Positions 26,580-34,932 of a stretch of 64,000 nucleotides of DNA are shown in pieces. How positions within the stretch are numbered: position 1 is the stretch's first letter; each line of letters starts with the position of its first letter. The notes under the pieces are model-generated. The model did no database searches, was not told the origin of the DNA, and worked only from the letters and a program-made list of their open reading frames with translations. The translations under genes and the position numbers were made by a program. The DNA comes from Vreelandella zhuhanensis (GTDB lineage Bacteria; Pseudomonadota; Gammaproteobacteria; Pseudomonadales; Halomonadaceae). The DNA lies in assembly GCF_009793355.1 (NCBI RefSeq), contig NZ_WTKP01000006.1, positions 124,001 to 188,000 on the forward strand. The letters are read 5' to 3'.

Positions 26580-26582
26580 TTT

Positions 26583-28349
26583 TCAGGGTGGTGACGAAGG
26601 CAGAGTTACACAATGCGGTTCATGAGTACTGTTGTGATCATCCGGGGAATGCAGGGCCTGCCAGGCGTCATAAGTGCTGAGAAATATTTGCCCCGTTAAT
26701 TGATTGATAAACGCTGTTTTCTTGAGTCGATCCATTACCGGGCCCTTTACTTCGGCCAGGTGCAAGGTGGTACCCATATCGTGAAGGCGTGCATTAATGG
26801 TTTCCAGGCTTTCCAGAGCTGACGCATCAATGACATTGACGGCCTGGCATGCGATGACTACGTGCCGAAGAGGCGGTTGCCCTGCAGCTATCGCGGTAAC
26901 GGTGTTTTCCAGGTAGCGGGCATTGGCAAAGTAAAGGCTCTCATCTATTCGCAGAATCACAAGATGCGGGTCGGTTTCCACGGCGTGGCGTTTCACATTA
27001 CGAAAATGTTCACTGCCCGGAACACGCCCCACCACGGCACTATGCGGACGGCTAGTACGATAAAGATGAAGCGCTAATGAGAGGCTCACGCCGGCTATAA
27101 TGCCACTCTCGACGCCAATGCCAAGCGTTACGACGATCGTTGCCAGCATGGCGCTAAAATCGCTAAGCGAGTAATGCCAAGTACGCTGGATCGTACCGAA
27201 GTCCACCAATGATAAAACGGCGATGATAATCGTGGCAGCTAGGGTGGCGATGGGAAGGTAGGCAATTAAGGGCGTGAAGAAAAGAGTGACCAGCATTATG
27301 CCGACAGCTGTGAAGGCCCCAGCAGCAGGCGTTTCTGCACCGGCTTCGAAGTTGACGACTGAACGCGAGAACCCTCCGGTAACCGGCATGCCACCTGTAA
27401 AAGACGAAGCGATGTTGGCAGTACCCAAGCCAATCAGCTCCTGGTTCGGATCAATTTGTTGGCGACGTTTCGCTGCCAGCGTTTGTCCTACTGACACGGA
27501 TTCGACAAACCCGACGATACTGATCAACAGTGCGGCGAGAAACAGCTCTTGCCAGACACCACTATCACCACCGGGCAAGGTGAGTGGCGGAAATCCAGAA
27601 GGAATGTCACCGACAACGGCGACGCCCTGATGATCCAAGCCGAATGCCCATGTGATGTAGGTTGTTACCCCAACGGCGAGGATCGGCGCCGCTTTGGTCA
27701 GCATATCTGCCACTCGAGCCGCTGTCCCGAGAGAGATAAGTAGTCTTTTTAACCAGCGACGCGTGACATGAAGGAAGGCAAGGACGCTTACACCGATTGC
27801 CAGCGTCGGTAAGTTAAGCTGGTTAACATTGGCCGCCATGCTTTGGCCCAAGGCTATTAGCGTGTGTCCGCTTCCTTCGATGCCAAGAATGTGTTTTGTC
27901 TGGCTGGCGGCAATGATCAGACCTGATGCGGTGATAAAGCCAGAAATGACCGGATGGCTCAGAAAGTTGGCCAGAAAACCCAGCCTTGCAAGGCCCATCA
28001 AGACCAGTATGGCTCCCGATAGCAGCGCCAATATGAGAGCCGCTGCCATGTATTCGGAAGAACCGGGCGTTGCTATGTTACCAATCGCAGCGGCGGTCAT
28101 GAGTGAGACGACTGCAACAGGGCCTACGGCGAGCGTACGGCTTGTGCCAAACAGGGTATAAATGACTAGCGGCGCGATACTGGCGTAAAGACCCACTTCC
28201 GGGGGAAGACCCGCCAGCATCGCGTAGGCCAGTGATTGAGGAATCAACATGACGGTCACGATCAGTGCGGCGAGTAAATCACTGACCAGTGGTTTACGTC
28301 CGTAATGCGGCAGCCATTGTAAGATAGGGAAGTAGCGTCTTATTTGCAT
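26583..28349 (-). CDS. SulP-family anion transporter with STAS domain
   Basis: A 588-residue inner-membrane transporter. The SulP core has about 12-14 helices and the family motif near PPEVGLYASIAPLVIYTLFG. A C-terminal STAS domain (about 445-560) contains VNVIDASALESLETIN. SulP proteins move sulfate, bicarbonate or dicarboxylates. The gene follows a persulfide-dioxygenase-like gene on the same strand, which suggests sulfite/sulfate export after sulfide oxidation, as proposed for many pdo-sulP pairs. Its last codons run into the left end of the IscB element, whose bases appear to supply the TGA stop. The ATG at 28349 is used; a GTG at 28361 is possible. Confidence 0.87.
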   Translation of the reverse strand: MQIRRYFPILQWLPHYGRKPLVSDLLAALIVTVMLIPQSLAYAMLAGLPPEVGLYASIAPLVIYTLFGTSRTLAVGPVAVVSLMTAAAIGNIATPGSSEYMAAALILALLSGAILVLMGLARLGFLANFLSHPVISGFITASGLIIAASQTKHILGIEGSGHTLIALGQSMAANVNQLNLPTLAIGVSVLAFLHVTRRWLKRLLISLGTAARVADMLTKAAPILAVGVTTYITWAFGLDHQGVAVVGDIPSGFPPLTLPGGDSGVWQELFLAALLISIVGFVESVSVGQTLAAKRRQQIDPNQELIGLGTANIASSFTGGMPVTGGFSRSVVNFEAGAETPAAGAFTAVGIMLVTLFFTPLIAYLPIATLAATIIIAVLSLVDFGTIQRTWHYSLSDFSAMLATIVVTLGIGVESGIIAGVSLSLALHLYRTSRPHSAVVGRVPGSEHFRNVKRHAVETDPHLVILRIDESLYFANARYLENTVTAIAAGQPPLRHVVIACQAVNVIDASALESLETINARLHDMGTTLHLAEVKGPVMDRLKKTAFINQLTGQIFLSTYDAWQALHSPDDHNSTHEPHCVTLPSSPP

Positions 28350-28450
28350 TGCATGTCTCACACGCTGCGATCGGTTGTGTTTTCTAACCTGTTGCGGTGC
28401 CCTTCAAGATCATGCCCGCGGCACGTACCGGATATCTTCGGCACGCGAAC

Positions 28451-28480
28451 GTGAAAGCGCCGCCGTGAAGCGGGCGGCGC
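28451..28480 (-). terminator. Weak terminator-like hairpin between pdo-like gene and sulP
   Basis: GCGCCGCC (28457-28464) pairs with GGCGGCGC (28473-28480); on the minus strand only TTT follows. It may attenuate rather than fully stop transcription from the dioxygenase gene into sulP. Confidence 0.45.
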
Positions 28481-28491
28481 ATCAAGGGATA

Positions 28492-29400
28492 TCAATCCCA
28501 GGCGGCGCCTTCCAGGGCGTCGAGGGGGATTTTCAGGTAGCGGCGACCGTTGGCTTCCGGTTCCGGCAAACGTCCGCCACGGGTATTGATCTGCAACGCA
28601 TGCAGAATCAGCTTGGGCATCGGCAATTCGCGGTCACGCTCGTTGCGCAGGGCGATGAAGTCGGCTTCATCCATGCCCACCAAGTGCGGATTTTCCGCCT
28701 TTTGCTGCTTCACCGTGCTTTCCCACTGCGGCTCGCGGCCGTTGGGCATGTAGTCGTGGCCGGTGAACAGGCGTGTGTCGTCGGGTAGGCTCAGAATCGC
28801 CTGAATGGAGTTCCACAGCGTTTTAGCGTCGCCGCCGGGGAAGTCGGCCCGGGCGGTGCCGAAGTCCGGCTGGAAAATCGTGTCGTGAATAAATGCCGCA
28901 TCGCCGATCACGTAGGTGATCGATGCCAGCGTATGCCCCGGCGAAAACATTACCCGAGCGTCGAGCTCGCCTACCTTGAACGTATCGCCCTCGGCGAACA
29001 GCTGATCCCACTGACGACCATCGGTGGGGAAATCCGGCCAGTGATAGATGCCTTTCCAAAGTTCTTGAACGTCAGTGACGTATTTACCGATTGCGGTGGG
29101 CGCACCGGTTTTCTCTTGCAGGTAGTGTGCGGCAGAGAAGTGATCTGCGTGCGGATGGGTGTCCAGAATCCACTGCACCTCAAGGCCTTGTTCTTTGACG
29201 TAGGCCAAGAGCTCGTCTGCGTGATGTGTGGCGGTGGCGCCGGATTTCTCATCATAATCCAGTACCGGGTCGATAATCGCGCACTGGCGCGTGGCCGGGT
29301 CGCTGACGATGTACTGCACGCTAGAGGTGCGTGGGTCGAAAAACCCGGCAACATCCGGATGATTGGTGGCGGTGCTGCGAGAAAGCGAAAACGTTTGCAT
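28492..29400 (-). CDS. MBL-fold persulfide dioxygenase-like protein
   Basis: A 302-residue metallo-beta-lactamase-fold protein with the metal motif THPHADHFSA, a later FSPGHTLASITY His and FTGHDY near 220. The N-terminus FFDPRTSSVQYIVSDP and the spacing match the ETHE1/Blh-like group (persulfide dioxygenases; BigR-regulated hydrolases), which oxidise glutathione persulfide to sulfite. The ATG at 29400 has AGGAGG upstream; a longer in-frame reading to 29490 lacks a ribosome site. No rhodanese domain is fused. It is followed by sulP on the same strand. No BigR/SqrR regulator gene lies in the immediate neighbourhood. Confidence 0.85.
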   Translation of the reverse strand: MQTFSLSRSTATNHPDVAGFFDPRTSSVQYIVSDPATRQCAIIDPVLDYDEKSGATATHHADELLAYVKEQGLEVQWILDTHPHADHFSAAHYLQEKTGAPTAIGKYVTDVQELWKGIYHWPDFPTDGRQWDQLFAEGDTFKVGELDARVMFSPGHTLASITYVIGDAAFIHDTIFQPDFGTARADFPGGDAKTLWNSIQAILSLPDDTRLFTGHDYMPNGREPQWESTVKQQKAENPHLVGMDEADFIALRNERDRELPMPKLILHALQINTRGGRLPEPEANGRRYLKIPLDALEGAAWD

Positions 29401-29661
29401 ATGTGCCTCCTGAAAATGACACGGGGTAAAACCACAGAGATGAAACTGACCGTGCTGGTCAGTGTACTCATTAAGGATAATGCTGCACAATTAATATTAT
29501 AAAGTTAGACCATAAAATTATATAAGAAAAGCTGGTCACAACTATAACTATAATAGCGTGGGTTTATCGGACCCCCTGTTCCACTGCCTTCACTGCTGCG
29601 CTTTTGACATGGATCATAGTGATGGTGGTTTAGGGTCTGGTGTCATGGCGTACCGCCCATT

Positions 29662-29685
29662 AAGATAGTGACTAATTACTATCTT
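29662..29685. promoter_or_regulatory. Palindromic operator upstream of tetR
   Basis: AAGATAGT (29662-29669) and ACTATCTT (29678-29685) form perfect 8-bp arms around an 8-bp spacer, ending 12 bp before the tetR start. Size and location fit an autoregulatory TetR-family operator controlling tetR-mfp-rnd. Confidence 0.65.
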
Positions 29686-29697
29686 TTGGAAATGCCC

Positions 29698-30324
29698 ATG
29701 ACTGCCAAACGTAACCTCCCGGCCGAGGCGCGCCGCGAACGCACCGTGGAGACGGTCATCGCTTTATGCGGGGAGGAAGAACCCGCCACATTGACCACCG
29801 GGCGCATCGCCCAGCACATGGGCGTCACGCAAGGTGCCTTGTTTCGTCACTTCTCCAGCAAGGCTGCCATCTGGGAGGCGGTGGTGGCCTGGGTGGCCGA
29901 GCGGGTAATGGCGCGGGTCAATGACGCCGCCAAGGGCATCGAGGATCCGCTGGCGGCGCTGGAGGCGATGTACCTGGCGCATGTTGCCTTCATTGCCGAA
30001 CACCCTGGGGTGCCACGGCTGCTGATGGGCCAGCTGCAGCACCCTGGGTCAACGCCCGCCAGCCGCATGGTGCGCAGCTTGATGGGTCGCTATCACCAGC
30101 GCTTGTTGTGCCTGCTCGAGGAGGCCCAGCAGCGGGAGCAGCTGCGAGCCGGACTCGACCTGGATGCGGCGGCGACCCAGTTCATCGGCACGCTCCAGGG
30201 GCTGGTGCTGCAATCGCTGATCGCCGGCGATGTGGCGGGTATCGTCGACCGGGCACCCGCAGCTTTCGACCTCTACCGGCACGGCATCGCCATGAAGGCA
30301 GGGGGTGACTCATGCGACCTTTGA
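29698..30324 (+). CDS. TetR/AcrR-family regulator of the adjacent RND operon
   Basis: A 208-residue regulator with a TetR N-terminal helix-turn-helix (TTGRIAQHMGVTQGALFRHFSSKAAIWEA style, about 30-60) and an all-helical ligand domain. It is first in an operon with an adaptor and an RND pump and ends inside the adaptor start region, so it is most likely the local repressor. The ATG at 29698 has GGAA at good distance; ATG 29692 is an alternative. An earlier GTG at 29668 lies within the operator palindrome and is rejected. High GC like the next two genes. Confidence 0.85.
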   Translation: MTAKRNLPAEARRERTVETVIALCGEEEPATLTTGRIAQHMGVTQGALFRHFSSKAAIWEAVVAWVAERVMARVNDAAKGIEDPLAALEAMYLAHVAFIAEHPGVPRLLMGQLQHPGSTPASRMVRSLMGRYHQRLLCLLEEAQQREQLRAGLDLDAAATQFIGTLQGLVLQSLIAGDVAGIVDRAPAAFDLYRHGIAMKAGGDSCDL

Positions 30325-31694
30325 TGCGGCGGCTGGGGCGGTGGCTGACGGTAGTCGTCGGTGTGGCCGTGGGCGCTGCGCTTCTGGTCCTGTTGGTGAT
30401 CAACCGCCAGGCTCCCGAGCGCCAGGAAACAGCGGCTTCCGAGACTCCGGTGCGGATCATCGAGGCCCGGCCGTTGGCATTCCGCCTGGAGGCGCGCGGC
30501 CACGGGGTGGCGCGTCCCGCCGAGACCTGGCAGGCGGTGGCCAACGTGGCGGGGCGGGTGGTGAAGCGCCACCCGGAGCTGGAGAGCGGCACCCTGCTGC
30601 CCGAGGGTACCCTGCTGGTGGCGCTGGACCCCAGCCGCTATGAGCTGGCCATCGCCGAGGCCGAAGCGGAGCTGGCCAGCCTGGCCGGCGAGCTGGCCCA
30701 GCTTGAGGCCGAGGAGGAGAATACCGGTCGCCTGCTGGCACTGGAGAGGGAGGCGCTCGCCCTGGCCGAACAGGAACTGTCGCGCATCGAGCGCCTGGCC
30801 GCTAGCGGCTCGGTCTCCACCTCGCGGCGCGACGAGCAACGGCGCAGCACCCTGGGCCAGCGCCAGGCGGTGACCTCGCTGGAGAACAGCCTGGCGCTTG
30901 TACCACCGCGGCGCGAGGTGCTCCAGGCCCAGCGTGAGCGGGCTGCCGTACGCCTGGCCCAGGCCCGGAAGGATCTCGCGGATACCCGTTTCGTGGCACC
31001 CTATGACCTGCGTCTGGCGGAGGTGGAGGTGGAGCTTTACCAGTTCATCGGCACCGGGCAGCGGCTGTTCCAGGCCGAAAGTCTGGCCGCCGCCGAGGTG
31101 GAGGCGCACATTCCCATTGCCATGATGCGTCGCCTGCTGGGCGCGGTCCTGCCCGATGAACCCTTCGGTCAGGGGCTCGACCTGGATGAGCGCCTGGACT
31201 TCTCCGCAGTGGACGCCAAACTGGCGCTGGCGGGGGCGCCGGATGTGGGCTGGTCGGGGGAGCTGGTGCGCGTGGCCAGCGGGCTGGACCCGGCCACCCG
31301 TACAGTGCGTGCGGTGGTGAGGGTCGAGCATCCTTACCGCGATGCCCGACCGCCGGATCGTCCTCCGCTGCAGCGCGACATGTACGTGCGCGTACAGCTT
31401 TCTGCATCCAGCCCCAAGCCGCAGCTCGTTATACCGGCCAGTGCGGTGCACCAAGGTGAGGTGTGGCTGGTGGATGCCGAGGCGCGCCTCGAACGGCGCG
31501 CAGTGAGCGTGGCCTTCGAGCAGCGCGACCTGGCAGTGATCGCGGCGGGCCTTGACCCTGGCGAGCGCCTGGTGGTCGATGACCTGCCCGCGGCAATCGC
31601 CGGAATGGCGCTGGCACCACGTCGCGACGAGGCCCTGGAGGCGCGCATTGCCGATCAGGCGCTGGGTGAAGGACAAAGGGGAGCGCAGCCATGA
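30312..31694 (+). CDS. RND efflux periplasmic adaptor (MFP), second system
   Basis: A 460-residue HlyD/AcrA-type adaptor with an N-terminal anchor (about 12-30), a first lipoyl half (VAGRVVKRHPELESGTLLPEG), a Glu/Ala/Arg-rich coiled-coil hairpin (about 115-220), a second lipoyl half (FVAPYDLRLAEVEVELYQFI) and beta-barrel and proximal domains. It overlaps the tetR end by 13 bp; GGGGGTG precedes the ATG at 30312, while an ATG at 30324 overlapping the tetR stop is another option. The pump gene starts within its stop codon (ATGA). Substrate unknown. Confidence 0.87.
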   Translation: MRPLMRRLGRWLTVVVGVAVGAALLVLLVINRQAPERQETAASETPVRIIEARPLAFRLEARGHGVARPAETWQAVANVAGRVVKRHPELESGTLLPEGTLLVALDPSRYELAIAEAEAELASLAGELAQLEAEEENTGRLLALEREALALAEQELSRIERLAASGSVSTSRRDEQRRSTLGQRQAVTSLENSLALVPPRREVLQAQRERAAVRLAQARKDLADTRFVAPYDLRLAEVEVELYQFIGTGQRLFQAESLAAAEVEAHIPIAMMRRLLGAVLPDEPFGQGLDLDERLDFSAVDAKLALAGAPDVGWSGELVRVASGLDPATRTVRAVVRVEHPYRDARPPDRPPLQRDMYVRVQLSASSPKPQLVIPASAVHQGEVWLVDAEARLERRAVSVAFEQRDLAVIAAGLDPGERLVVDDLPAAIAGMALAPRRDEALEARIADQALGEGQRGAQP

Positions 31695-34600
31695 TTCGCT
31701 GGTTCGCTGCCCATCCTACCGCGGCCAATCTGCTGCTGGTGCTGCTGCTGGCCGCGGGACTCTTTTCCGCCCCGTCACTCAAGCGCGAGACCTTTCCCGA
31801 CTACCGCCCCGTGGAGGTGAGCGTCGAGGTGGTCTATCGCGGGGCCAGCGCCGCCGACGTGGAGGACGCCCTGTGCCGGCGCCTGCATGAGGCGGTGAAG
31901 GGGGTGGAGTACCTCGACGAGTTCATTTGCGTGGCCCAGGACAACCTGGCCAGCGCCACTGCCACCATGCAGGCCGCCGGTGACCCCCTGCGCTTTCTCA
32001 GCGAGATCGACACCGAGGTCAGCGCCATCAGCGAGTTTCCGACCCGGGCCGAGGCGCCGGTGGTGCGTGAGCTTCACCGCAGCGACCTGGTGGCGGCGGT
32101 CGCTGTGTCGGCCGACATGCCCGCGGGCCAGCTCGAGGAGTACGCCCTGCGCCTGGAAGAGCGCATCATGACGCTGCCCGGCGTGGCGGACGTCACCCTG
32201 CATGGCATGTCCCAGCGCCAGTGGCAGGTGGAAGTGCCCGGCGAGGTGCTCGGCCAGCATGGCCTCTCGGCCCGCGAGCTGGCACGGCGGATCTCGGCCC
32301 AGAGCCTGGACCTGCCGCTGGGCACCCTGGAGACGCCCGAGCGCGATATCCTGCTGCGCTTCACCGACCAGCGTCGCTCGCTTGCGGAGCTTTCGCGCCT
32401 GGTGGTGATGTCCGACCCGGCTGGCGGCGAGCTGACTCTGGGCGATATCGCCACCCTGACCGAGACTGGCGAACGCGAGGAAGAGAAGATTCGCTTCAAC
32501 AGCGAACCGGCGCTGTTGCTGGAAGTGAGCAAGAGCCTGCGCGACGATGCCCTGACGGTGAAGGAGGAACTCGAAGCACTGATCCAGACGGAGTACCACC
32601 GCTTCGACGGCAATATCTCGCTGACCCTGACCCAGGACATGACCAGCATCGTCCGCGACCGCCTGCAGATGCTGGTGACCAACGGCCTCATGGGCCTGGC
32701 GCTGGTGGGGCTGGTGATGAGCCTGTTCTTCCGCCCGCGCCTGGCGCTATGGGCGGTGCTGGGGCTGCCGGCGGCGTTCATGGGTGCCTTCTTCGTCATG
32801 GCAGTATCGGGACTGTCGCTGAACATGATCACCCTGGTGGCCCTGCTCATGGCCATCGGCATCGTCATGGACGACGCTGTGGTCATCGTCGACAACATCG
32901 TTGCCCATGCTGATGGAGACGCCACACCTCTGGAGGCGGTGGTGGCCGGCACCCGCCAGGTGCTGCCCGGGGTGCTGTCGTCGTTTCTGACCACTGTGGT
33001 GGTGTTCGCGCCGCTGTCCTTCCTCGCCGGTGAAATGGGCGCGGTGCTGGAGGTGCTGCCGGTGGTACTGATCGCCGCCCTGGCGGCGAGCCTCATTGAG
33101 GCGTTCTGGATCCTGCCTCATCATCTCAAGGGCAGTCTCAAAGGCAGCGTGAAGCACCTTCCGCAGGGCCATGATTCGCGACTGCGCGCGGCCTTCGACC
33201 GCGGCTTCGAGCGTTTCCGCGAGGGCGTAGGGCGGCTGGCCGACCGGGCGATCCGCTTTCGCTATGCGGTGCTGGGGACGGTGCTGGCGGTGATGCTGGG
33301 GTCGGCCGGTTTCATGGCCGGTGGCCACGTCGGCAGCGAGGCGATGCCCGACATTGATGGCGATGTGCTGGAGGCGCGCATTCTGATGCCCCAAGGCACC
33401 CCCCTTGAGCGCACTGAAATGGTAGCCGCGCAGGTCGAGACGGCGATACGCGAACTTGACGCGCGTTACTCTCCCGAGCAACCGGCGGGGGCGGCGCTGG
33501 TCGAGGCGATTCAGGTACGCTTCAATCACAACCTCAGTGCCCGCGAGACAGGACCCCATGTGGCCACGGTCAGCATCGACCTGCTCACCGCCGAGCAGCG
33601 TACCCTGGCCCTGGACGTCCTGACCGAGGCCTGGCGCAAGGCGATCGGTGAGGTCGAGGGTCTGCAGCGTCTGATCATACAAGAGCCAGGCTTCGGCCCC
33701 GCCGGGGTGCCGGTGGCAGTACGCCTGACCGGCGAGAACCTGGACGCCATGAAGGCGGCGGCATTTGAGCTGGCCGAGCAGCTTGAAGGCTACTCGGCGG
33801 TCTACAATGTCATGGACGACCAGCGCCTGGGCAAGCCTCAGCGCGCCTACTCCCTGGCGTCGGGCGCCCACGGCCTGGGGCTTACCGCCGAAGAGGTAGC
33901 CAGCCAGTTGCGCGCCGCCCTGCTCGGCGAGATCGCCGATACCCAGCGCATCGGCGAGCAGGAGATCGAGGTACTGGTGCGTCAGACCGAGGCCGACCGC
34001 GACGGCCTCGATGACCTGGCGGATCAGACGCTGATGCTCCCCGACGGCAGCCGGGTACCGCTCTCGGTGGTGACCGAGGTGGCCGAGCGTCGCGAATGGG
34101 CGCGTATCACCCGCATCGATGGGCGGCGCACGGTCACGGTGGAGGCCAACGTCGACGCTCGTCAGGCCAGTGCTCAAGCCATCGTCGACGATCTGGTGGG
34201 CAGCGGCTGGCTGACCGACTTCAAGGGGCGTCATCCCCAGGTGGAAGTCAGCTTCGAGGGGCAGGTAGCCAGCTCCGCCGAGACAGGAAGCTCGATCGGC
34301 CGTGCCCTGCTGATCGGTCTGGTGGGTATCTTCGTGATCCTGTCGTTCCAGTTTCGCAGCTATGTGGAGCCGATGATCGTCATGCTGGCGATCCCGCTGA
34401 CCTTCATCGGTGCCATCTGGGGGCACGTGATCATGGGCTACTACCTGTCCATGCCCTCGCTCATCGGTGCCGCCGGACTCGCCGGTATCGCGGTCAACGA
34501 CGCCATCCTGCTGGTCCAGTTCATCAAGGGGAACCGCGCAGCGGGAATGGCGGCCGCGGATGCTGCCGGCCAGGCCAGTCGCGACCGCTTCCGCGCCATC

Positions 34601-34813
34601 CTGATCACCTCGACCACCACCATCGCCGGCCTTTTGCCCTTGCTGCTGGAGACCAGCACCCAGGCGGACGCCATCAAGCCCCTGGTGGTGTCGGTCGTGT
34701 TCGGGCTGCTGACCATCACCGTGCTGGTGCTGCTGGTGATCCCGGCGCTCTACGTGCTATTCGACGACTGGGGCTGGACCTCAGAGACTTCGATGCCAAC
34801 CACTCCCGTGTGA
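31691..34813 (+). CDS. RND-family efflux pump, inner-membrane permease, second system
   Basis: A 1040-residue RND permease with helix 1 (WFAAHPTAANLLLVLLLAAG), two porter domains and two helix bundles; GIVMDDAVVIVDNIV carries the proton-relay Asp pair. It resembles the HAE1-like pumps of tetR-mfp-rnd operons. The local composition is more GC-rich than the zwf region that follows. The stop TGA lies three bases into a fragment of a gap gene (34810 onwards), marking the edge of a rearrangement. Confidence 0.9.
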   Translation: MIRWFAAHPTAANLLLVLLLAAGLFSAPSLKRETFPDYRPVEVSVEVVYRGASAADVEDALCRRLHEAVKGVEYLDEFICVAQDNLASATATMQAAGDPLRFLSEIDTEVSAISEFPTRAEAPVVRELHRSDLVAAVAVSADMPAGQLEEYALRLEERIMTLPGVADVTLHGMSQRQWQVEVPGEVLGQHGLSARELARRISAQSLDLPLGTLETPERDILLRFTDQRRSLAELSRLVVMSDPAGGELTLGDIATLTETGEREEEKIRFNSEPALLLEVSKSLRDDALTVKEELEALIQTEYHRFDGNISLTLTQDMTSIVRDRLQMLVTNGLMGLALVGLVMSLFFRPRLALWAVLGLPAAFMGAFFVMAVSGLSLNMITLVALLMAIGIVMDDAVVIVDNIVAHADGDATPLEAVVAGTRQVLPGVLSSFLTTVVVFAPLSFLAGEMGAVLEVLPVVLIAALAASLIEAFWILPHHLKGSLKGSVKHLPQGHDSRLRAAFDRGFERFREGVGRLADRAIRFRYAVLGTVLAVMLGSAGFMAGGHVGSEAMPDIDGDVLEARILMPQGTPLERTEMVAAQVETAIRELDARYSPEQPAGAALVEAIQVRFNHNLSARETGPHVATVSIDLLTAEQRTLALDVLTEAWRKAIGEVEGLQRLIIQEPGFGPAGVPVAVRLTGENLDAMKAAAFELAEQLEGYSAVYNVMDDQRLGKPQRAYSLASGAHGLGLTAEEVASQLRAALLGEIADTQRIGEQEIEVLVRQTEADRDGLDDLADQTLMLPDGSRVPLSVVTEVAERREWARITRIDGRRTVTVEANVDARQASAQAIVDDLVGSGWLTDFKGRHPQVEVSFEGQVASSAETGSSIGRALLIGLVGIFVILSFQFRSYVEPMIVMLAIPLTFIGAIWGHVIMGYYLSMPSLIGAAGLAGIAVNDAILLVQFIKGNRAAGMAAADAAGQASRDRFRAILITSTTTIAGLLPLLLETSTQADAIKPLVVSVVFGLLTITVLVLLVIPALYVLFDDWGWTSETSMPTTPV

Positions 34814-34860
34814 ATGGCCATTTGGTGAAAAGCATGGCCTGGTACGACAATGAGTGGGAG
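34810..34860 (+). pseudogene. gap: 3' fragment of a glyceraldehyde-3-phosphate dehydrogenase gene
   Basis: In the frame starting at 34810 the DNA encodes VNGHLVKSMAWYDNEWES. LVKxxxWYDNEWG is the near-invariant C-terminal signature of GAPDH. Nothing of the preceding 300 residues is present: the upstream DNA is the RND gene, in another frame, ending at 34813. After NEWE the similarity stops although the frame stays open to 34920. gap next to zwf is a familiar arrangement in gammaproteobacterial Entner-Doudoroff clusters, so this is probably the tail of a gap gene removed by insertion or deletion. Confidence 0.8.
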
Positions 34861-34887
34861 TCTCCAGTTGGGGCGGGCAATGGATGC

Positions 34888-34902
34888 AGTAATCTAACTA
34901 CA
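34888..34902 (+). promoter_or_regulatory. HexR-like operator upstream of zwf
   Basis: AGTAATCTAACTACA matches the HexR-type palindrome TGTARTNNNAYTACA except for its first base. It lies 31 bp upstream of the zwf ATG. HexR represses Entner-Doudoroff genes and is released by KDPG. A second match lies upstream of edd. The hexR gene is not in the window. Confidence 0.65.
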
Positions 34903-34932
34903 TTATTGGTCTGTTTATAAATAGGAGCTGAG

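Larger units (their letters stand above)
24830..26582 (-). mobile_element. IscB element (IS200/IS605-like, no tnpA)
   Basis: About 1.75 kb containing a single nuclease gene flanked by structured ends. Beyond the iscB stop lie two hairpins: GTCGTGC-GCA-GCACGAC (24871-24887) and CCCGGTAC/GTGCCGGG (24839-24859) followed by GTATCC on the minus strand, a layout I associate with the right ends of such elements. Upstream of iscB the left end carries the stem CCTCGCCCT-GA-AGGGCGAGG (26544-26563). No TnpA transposase is present, so the element would need one in trans. Boundaries are approximate. Confidence 0.75.

Noticed and set aside
28375..28788. Plus-strand frame across the pdo-sulP gap
   Set aside because: Mostly antisense to the persulfide dioxygenase gene, with no coding features.
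30273..31676. 467-codon open frame opposite the second adaptor gene
   Set aside because: Shadow of the adaptor gene; no motifs, no ribosome site, and the sense product is a clear MFP.
32747..34426. 559-codon open frame opposite the second RND pump
   Set aside because: Antisense to an RND gene with all family motifs; His/Gln/Arg-rich product without family features.
34861..34920. Continuation of the gap fragment frame
   Set aside because: The frame stays open but no longer matches GAPDH after NEWE, so it is not counted as part of the gene remnant.
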